A stretch of DNA of 64,000 bases from Saposhnikovia divaricata. Taxonomy: Eukaryota > Streptophyta > Magnoliopsida > Apiales > Apiaceae. The notes under the pieces are model-generated. The model was not told the DNA's origin and did not search any database. It was given only the letters and a program-made list of their open reading frames with translations. Numbering within the stretch: position 1 is the stretch's first letter; every line of letters begins with the position of its first letter. The stretch is taken from NCBI GenBank assembly GCA_036435485.1, contig CM071597.1:10905881-10969880 (forward strand), in the 5' to 3' direction. Of the stretch, positions 57,677-64,000 are shown piece after piece. Made by a program: the position numbers and the translations under genes.

Positions 57677-59340
57677 GAGGATAGCGGGAGTTTAGGTGGC
57701 GCTCTAAGATCGTCTCAATCTATTTTTCTAATTTTCTAAAATTTTAGAATTTTAAACACTAATAAATACAAAAATATCAATTAACATATTAGAAGTAGAA
57801 TATGTGTTCGAATTTATAATGGAGAAGAGTTCGAATTTATAGGGAAGACATATGATTAGAAGTTCTATTGTAAGTCTAATAAGTATTTATAAGGCATACG
57901 ATTAAAAGTTCTATTGGAAGTAGAATAGGAGTTCGAATTTATAAAGAATAAGAGTTCGAATTTATCGAAAAAATATATAAATATACGTTCTACTAGAAGT
58001 AGAATAGGTGTTTGAATATATAGAGCAGAAATATAATTAAATATTTTATAGAAAGTACGATCTTCTTAAATTATATATTTTTTATATAAGTTAATTATAC
58101 TTATATTAGGAAAATTTATTCATAAATTCAATACTATTGTCATAAAAAAAGTCACCGTATTTAAAAAAAAAAAAAAAAAAGAATTGATGTGTTAACATAA
58201 TTCACCGTATTTAAAAAGAAAAGAATTGATGTGTTAACATAATAAAAGAACAATCTCATGCAAGAATCCTAAATAAATACAGGAGTATCTATAATATAAA
58301 GAGAAAATAAGATGTGTTTTCATTTTCTAAAACTCCAAAAATTTTAGAAAGTCTATAGAAAGTATAAATTGGAATTCACTCTATTTTTTAGGTTTTGATT
58401 TTAAGGAAAAAAATTGTTGTGTAAGATAAGTATCATCAATAATATGTAATGAAGTTGGAATTTCGATCCCAAACGAGAGCGGCTTGAAACATGTTTAACG
58501 GGAAGACGACTCACTATAAAAGATTGTACTAGCTATTAAAATACCATATTGATGTTATAAATTTTATTTTATTTTTAGGATTTGATTTTTATGGATAAAC
58601 ATTATCATACAAGTAATATATGTAAAAGTTAGGTTTTTGGTCTTAACCAGAGAGCGGATCAATAGTAATAACCGTGTTTAACAAGAAAGCGGTTCATTAA
58701 ATAAGACCGTATAAAAAGTGTTTAAATATATAATACATAAAATAAAATGTTTTATTGGAAGTAGAATACGAGAACGGTGGAGACGTTATATACGATTTTT
58801 TTTAAAACTATACATCTTTTTTCCTAAAAATCCTTTATTTTAACTTTTTTATACAAGTTTATCTATAATATACAGAAAATATAAGATATATTTTCATCTT
58901 TTAAAACTCTATAAATATTAGAAAGTTTAAAGAATATAAAAATTGGAATTTACTCTCTTTATATAGTGAAGTTAAAATTTCGGTTTCAAATAAGAGCGGC
59001 TCGAAACGTATTTAACGGGAAGAGGGCTCGCTAGAAAAGATTGTATTAACTATTAGAATTTGATACTGTAGTCATAATTTTTTTTATTTTTACGGTTCGA
59101 TTTTATGGATAGAAAAATATTATATAAGTCTTTATAATATATGTTAAAAAGTTGGGATTTCGGTTTTAACGAGAGAGCGGCTCAATCGACAGAATCGTAT
59201 TTAACAAGAAATTGGTTCATTAGAGAAGATTATTTAATTATTAAAATTTAATATTAATATTATAATATAACGTAAATGTATTGAATTTTTTTAAAAATAA
59301 AAATTGTAATGCCGCCGCGAAGCGCGGCTTTATCAACTAG
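57630..59340 (+). mobile_element. Helitron family A, copy 2 (1711 bp)
   Basis: 5' TCAATATATATATA... with an enlarged (AT)n tract (57635-57672); 3' hairpin 59314-59328 and CTAG 59337-59340. Nearly identical to copy 1 by eye, with a few substitutions and the 49-bp stretch that copy 1 lacks. Confidence 0.87.
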
Positions 59341-61100
59341 TCAATATATATATATAAAGGATGATAGTGGGAGTTTAGGTGGCGCTCTAATATCGTTTCA
59401 ATCGATTTTTCTAATTTTCTAGAATTTTAAACACTAATAAATATAAAAATATCAATTAGCATATTTGAAGTAGAATAGGTGTTCGAATTTATAAAGAAGA
59501 AAAGTTCGAATTTATAGGGAAAACATATGATTAGAAGTTCTATTGGAAGTATAATAAGTATTTATAAGGCATACGATTAAAAGTTCTATTGGAAGTAGAA
59601 TAAGAGTTCGAATTTATAGAGAATAAGAGTTCGAATTTATAAATAAAAGTTCTACTAGAACTAGAGTAGGTGTTTAAATATATAGAGCAGACATATAATT
59701 AAATATTTTATAGAAAGTACGATCTTCTAAATTATATATTTTTTATATAAGTTAATTATACTTATATTAGGAAAATTTATTCATAAATCCAATACTATGT
59801 CATGAAAAAAGTCATCGTATTTAAAAAGAAAAGAATTAATGTATTAACATAATAAAAGAACAATGAGTAAAAGAACAATCTCATGCAATCCAATACTATT
59901 GTCATGAAAAAAGTCATCGTATTTAAAAAGAAAAGAATTAATGTATTAACATAATAAAAGAACAATGAGTAAAAGAACAATCTCATGCAATCCAATACTA
60001 TTGTCATGAAAAAAGTCATCGTATTTAAAAAGAAAAGAATTAATGTATTAACATAATAAAAGAACAATGAGTAAAAGAACAATCTCATGCAGGAATCCTA
60101 AATAAATACATGAATATTGTTAATATAAAAAGAAAATAAGATGTGTTTTCATTTTCTAAAAACTCCAAAAAATTTAGAAAATCTAGAAAAAGTATAAATT
60201 GGAATTCACTCTATTTTTTAGGTTTTGATTTCAAGAAAAAAAATTGTTGTGTAAGATAAGTATCATCAATAATATGTAATGAAGTTAGAATTTCGATCCC
60301 AAAGGAGAGCGGCTCGAAATGTGTTTAACATGAAGACGGCTCACTATAAAAGATTGTACTATCTATTAAAATATCATATGATGTTATAAATTTTATTTTA
60401 TTTTTAGGATTTGATTTTTATGGATAAACATTATCATACAAGTAATATATGTAAAAGTTAGGTTTTTTGTCTTGACGAGAGAGCGAATCAATAGTAAAAA
60501 CTGTGTTTAACAAGAAAGCGGTTCATTAGATAAGACCGTATAAAAGATGTTTAAATATATAATTAATACATAAAATAAAATGTTTTATTTGAAGTAGAAT
60601 ACGAGGACGGTGGAGACGTCTTATACGATTTTTTAAAACTGTACATCTTTTTTCCTAGAAATCCTTTATTTTAACTTTTTTATACAAGTTAATTATACTT
60701 GCATTACAAAAATATATCCATAAATGCAATATTATTTTCGTAACGAAAAGTCTTCGTATTTTAATTTTTTTTTTGATATGTTAACATAACAGAAAGACAT
60801 TCCAATGCGGAAACTGTAAATAAATACAAGAATATCTATAATATACAGAAAATATAACATGTATTTTCATCTTTTAAAACTCCATAAATATTAAAAAGTT
60901 TAAAGAATATAAGAATTGGAATTTACTATCTTTATATAATGAAGTTAGAATTTCAGTTTCAAATAAGAGTGGCTCGAAACGTATTTAACGGGAAGACGGC
61001 TCGTTAGAAAAGATTGTATTAGCTATTAGAATTTGATACTGAAGTCATAATTTTTTTTATTTTTACGGTTCGATTTTATAGATAAAAAATATTATATAAG
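59341..61100 (+). mobile_element. Helitron family A, copy 3, 3'-truncated
   Basis: Begins TCAATATATATATATAAAGG directly after the CTAG of copy 2 with no base between. More diverged from copies 1 and 2; contains a threefold 102-bp tandem repeat and an extra internal segment (about 60690-60860). The 3' hairpin and CTAG are absent: family B sequence takes over near 61101. Confidence 0.75.
59788..60092. repeat. 102-bp tandem repeat, about three units, in Helitron A copy 3
   Basis: GTCATCGTATTTAAAAAG starts at 59811, 59913 and 60015. Copies 1 and 2 have no such tandem array. A 97-codon minus-strand frame here is only a by-product of the repeat. Confidence 0.92.
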
Positions 61101-61114
61101 TATCAATATCTATA

Positions 61115-62981
61115 TCTATTATATATATAAAGGAAAACCCTAAGGAGTTTGGTGGAGCTCTAGAATCGCTCAATTCATATTTATCTATTTTTCTAGAGCT
61201 CCTCAATTTTAAATAATTAAAATTAAAATTTCCTTCTTTAGTTCCTATTTTTTAGAAAAGAATTCAAAACTTCCTTTTTTAACATTGACATTAACATATT
61301 CGAAATTGAAAAGGGTTTTCCAATTTGCATGGAAGAATAATTCAAATTTACATATTCGAAATAGAAAAAAAAAATTATATTATTCGAAATAGAAAAAAAA
61401 TATATTATTATATATATACAATCATTATTTTTAATAATCAAATTTTATCATCATGTTTGTAACTATTTTCATATTCTTTTAATTTTTGTCTTCCTCTTTA
61501 TAATAGGTTTATGTGGATAGGTTTTAAACTATTTAATGATTTCGTGTGTGTTGGTGGTTATTGCAGGGTGATGAACATGCAATACCTTCCAAATTTTATA
61601 TTTTATATGGAGTAATGAATTGCAACAAACATACCAGGTGATTACACAAACTTATGCTAAAAATAAGTTATAATTGTATGATAATTGATAGGCGACTAGC
61701 ATACTTTGTAGATATAGATTTGTTTGTCCATGAACGTGATTCTTTTTTTTTTTGATTAATGACCTTATTTTACTTTTTAGGGAGTTTTCATATTTATCGA
61801 TTTCATGATCACTATGTTAGGATAGTTTAGGATTTTAAATATCGGATGAATTTGAGTTTTATATTCTACACTAATATTATTTTTGTACAACGACCGTTAT
61901 TTGTATATCTTCTGTCATAGACGAGACAATAATAAATTTTAAAAAATAGGAAATAATGAATTTTTTGAGAGCTTACTTTTTATTTTTTTTAATATGGCGT
62001 AAGTGCCTCCACAAACGCTCCCCGGTAAGTTTTTAATGGTATAAATTGCCCAGTAAAAAAGAGATTTTGCTGCAGCTTGGCTTGGAACAGGGGTTGATGA
62101 AGCTCGGTTACACACGACAGAGTGATATTCATATCATGGTAATTTTTCTTAGTACACCATAATTTTTTTTTCAAAAAGGGTTACAATACTTGACGTGATA
62201 AATCCAACTGGTCAAGCACCGTACAATTTCCAAAACATAAATATTTATTTCACGTTTCAGTTGGGTCTATATACAACTAATATTATTCTTTAGCCTAACT
62301 CAATAAATTTTTTTTTTAAAATCATTTATTATATGTTATTTAATTGTTATCGTCACCTAGCGAGTACACAATCAAAATTATATAAATTATATATTTATAT
62401 ATATAATATCGTCTTTACTAATTTATATGATATTATAAAAGTTTATTTTTCAAATTTACTATTATATAATTTATATTTAAAATCATATTTATTTTAGGGT
62501 TTAAGAAAATTTAATATAAGGTCATCTCCCACGATAGACATTATAAATTATTATGATAAATATGTGTATTTAAGTCCTTAATAATTATCTTAATTATCAG
62601 AGTGGTCGAATCCTATTTATCTATTTTTCTAGAGATCCTCTATTTTAAATAACTAAAATCAAAACTTCCTTCTTTAGGTCTAATTTTTCAGAAAAAAAAA
62701 AAATCAAAACTTCCTTTTTTAACATTAAAATTTTCGAAATATAAAAGGTTTTCGAATTTGTAATGTAGAAGAAGTCAAATAATATATTCGAAATAGAAAA
62801 AAAAAATTATATTTCAGAACTTTCTTTTTAACATTAACATCTTCAAAATAGAAAAGTTTTGAATTTGTATGAAAGAAGAATTCAAATTTACATTTTCGAA
62901 ATAGAATAGAAATTTTGTATCTAGATATATATATATATACAATCATTGCTTCTAACTTTAAAATTTTATCACCGTGTTTAT
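61115..62981 (+). mobile_element. Helitron family B fragments at right end
   Basis: TCTATTATATATATAAAGGA starts near 61115 and is followed by the family B 5' segment (GTTTGGTGGAGCTCTAGAA). A second truncated 5' segment starts near 62608 and stops at the LTR at 62982. Between about 61560 and 62590 the sequence is AT-rich and unassigned. No 3' hairpin found. Confidence 0.6.
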
Positions 62982-64000
62982 TGTTGAGTATTGAATACAG
63001 TAAAAGAATACAGAGGGGGGGTGAATGGATTCTTGAACTTTTCTTCGTTCTTGAATCTTTGCAGCAAGATAAGTGATGAGTGTGTGAGATATGAAGATGC
63101 GGATAATTAAAGACAAACACAACACAATATCACTTTAATCTAATATTTTATTAGATTAAGATTTTGCTACAATCTGTGAATACAAATGATAGTATTCTCA
63201 GCTTCGTTTTTCTCAGAGAGATATTTACTGGGTATTTGAGAAACTTCAACACCTTTTCAGCTAAGGAAGTGAGGCTGTATCCTTATAGACATGGATACAC
63301 CCACTTACTACAAATGAGGTAGGTAAAACAAAAACACTTTCCAGTCTGTCTATCTCATTTTAGTAAGAGTCCAAACGGCTACAGATTTGACTTTGAAAAG
63401 CCTGTTTAGATCCACTTCTTCAGCTCCTTGTCCCTTGTCTTATCTCTCCAAGCTTCTTTGTAGGCTTTCCAGCATGCTTTATAGGACAGAGTCAAATAAA
63501 GTATCCTGGCTTGTTGCAGGTTTCTGACTTGTACAATTCTTCAGTATTTTGTCCTCAAGAATGTATTCGAGAAGTGACTAAGTGAGTGATTCGAGAACTG
63601 GAGTTGACTTGATCGATAACTCTGAGTTCTCGAATAGTGTTATCTTGACATATCGAATCACTTCTCGAATAGCTCTTTTCTCTGGGACTCCTTGAGATAT
63701 CGAATAGAGCATTTTGACATATCGAATCCCTGAGATATCGAATAGCATATTGAGAGATATCGAATAGTGTCTTCTGAGATATCGAACTCCAGACTTCTCG
63801 AATGCTAGACTTCTCGAATAAACAAATGTACTTCTCGAATTAGTACTTAGGTAATTTCTTCATTTCTTCAATTCTTCAAATCCCAACTGTGATTATTTGA
63901 CAGTCTTCATTTCCTTGCTTGAGGCATGAACCTTAGAACTTCTTTCAAGCTTTATTCTTGACTTAGTAGGTACAGTTACACAGATAGAATTTGATGCCTA
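62982..64000 (-). repeat. Copia-type LTR, right end outside the window
   Basis: Starts TGTTGAGTATTGAATACAG, with AGAGGGGGGGTGAA at the same place where the Sirevirus LTRs have AAGGGGGGGTTGAA. The left border falls inside Helitron B sequence (ATCACCGTGTTTA), with TTTAT (62977-62981) as the predicted target duplication. It carries an array of TATCGAAT/TCTCGAAT motifs (about 63570-63840). By analogy with 685-2163 it should be the 3' LTR of a minus-oriented element continuing to the right. Confidence 0.65.

Larger units (their letters stand above)
44422..62981. mobile_element. Cluster of non-autonomous Helitrons (families A, B, C)
   Basis: Continuous mobile sequence without coding capacity. Helitron hallmarks recur: 5' TC preceded by A, 3' CTAG followed by T, no target duplication, no terminal inverted repeats, and a GC-rich hairpin 7-8 nt inside the CTAG. 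Hairpins are at 46120-46134, 51756-51770, 54342-54356, 57526-57540 and 59314-59328 (plus orientation), and 46197-46213, 46888-46904 and 47240-47256 (minus orientation). Many elements are nested or abut. No Rep/helicase frame was found, so movement would need an autonomous element elsewhere. Confidence 0.85.

Noticed and set aside
59795..60088. A 97-codon minus-strand protein rich in Phe and Leu
   Set aside because: It is the translation of three 102-bp tandem repeats in a non-coding Helitron.
62725..63120. A 131-codon minus-strand frame
   Set aside because: It spans the Helitron/LTR junction and is AT-driven chance coding.

Overview
This is nuclear DNA of a flowering plant, almost certainly a eudicot; an asterid is plausible but not proven. 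The evidence is three intron-containing or plant-specific genes embedded in plant transposons (Ty1/copia, Ty3/gypsy, an RTE-type LINE, Helitrons, MITEs), AT-rich spacers and plant promoter motifs. By eye about three quarters of the window is mobile-element sequence.

Layout. 1-19862: a minus-strand Ty3/gypsy element whose 5' LTR is at 18845-19862 and whose 3' part lies left of the window. A complete 14,005-bp Sirevirus-like copia element (685-14689, 5-bp target duplication CCTCG) is inserted in its gag region. 19863-22083: AT-rich spacer with a 225-bp PIF/Harbinger-type MITE. 22084-29145: a pair of hAT-like inverted repeats split by a young copia element (to 28394, TSD GACTT). That element carries a fragment of a host arogenate dehydratase gene in its leader, a MITE in its 3' LTR, and a 413-bp tandem duplication across the junction.

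Genic island, 29.5-44 kb, all minus strand: a complete five-exon cinnamyl alcohol dehydrogenase (29538-31599) with an AC-II lignin promoter element; an RTE LINE remnant (32936-35652); a one-exon gene for a secreted peptide precursor with two SGPS-type motifs of the PIP/PIPL class (38736-39086); and a complete nine-exon acid-lipase-family triacylglycerol lipase (41525-43942). They are not an operon and share no evident pathway. CAD acts in lignin synthesis, the peptide class is known from immune signalling, and the lipase belongs to a lipid-turnover/defence family.

44.4-62.98 kb: a dense, partly tandem cluster of non-autonomous Helitrons recognised by AT-flanked TC...CTAG ends and GC-rich subterminal hairpins. 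Three families occur: A (about 1.7 kb, plus orientation, three copies), B (plus orientation, many truncated or composite copies with repeated 3' ends), and C (minus orientation, a head-to-tail array of about 667-bp units). No Rep/helicase gene is present. 62982-64000: the start of another copia-type LTR inserted in Helitron sequence.

The most notable points are the captured arogenate dehydratase fragment, the Helitron tandem arrays including a copy duplicated with its 5' flank, the recurring short-motif arrays in two different LTRs, the palindromic 12-mer scattered through the gypsy element, and the dual-motif peptide gene. I found no wholly new biological system. All alignments were made by eye.
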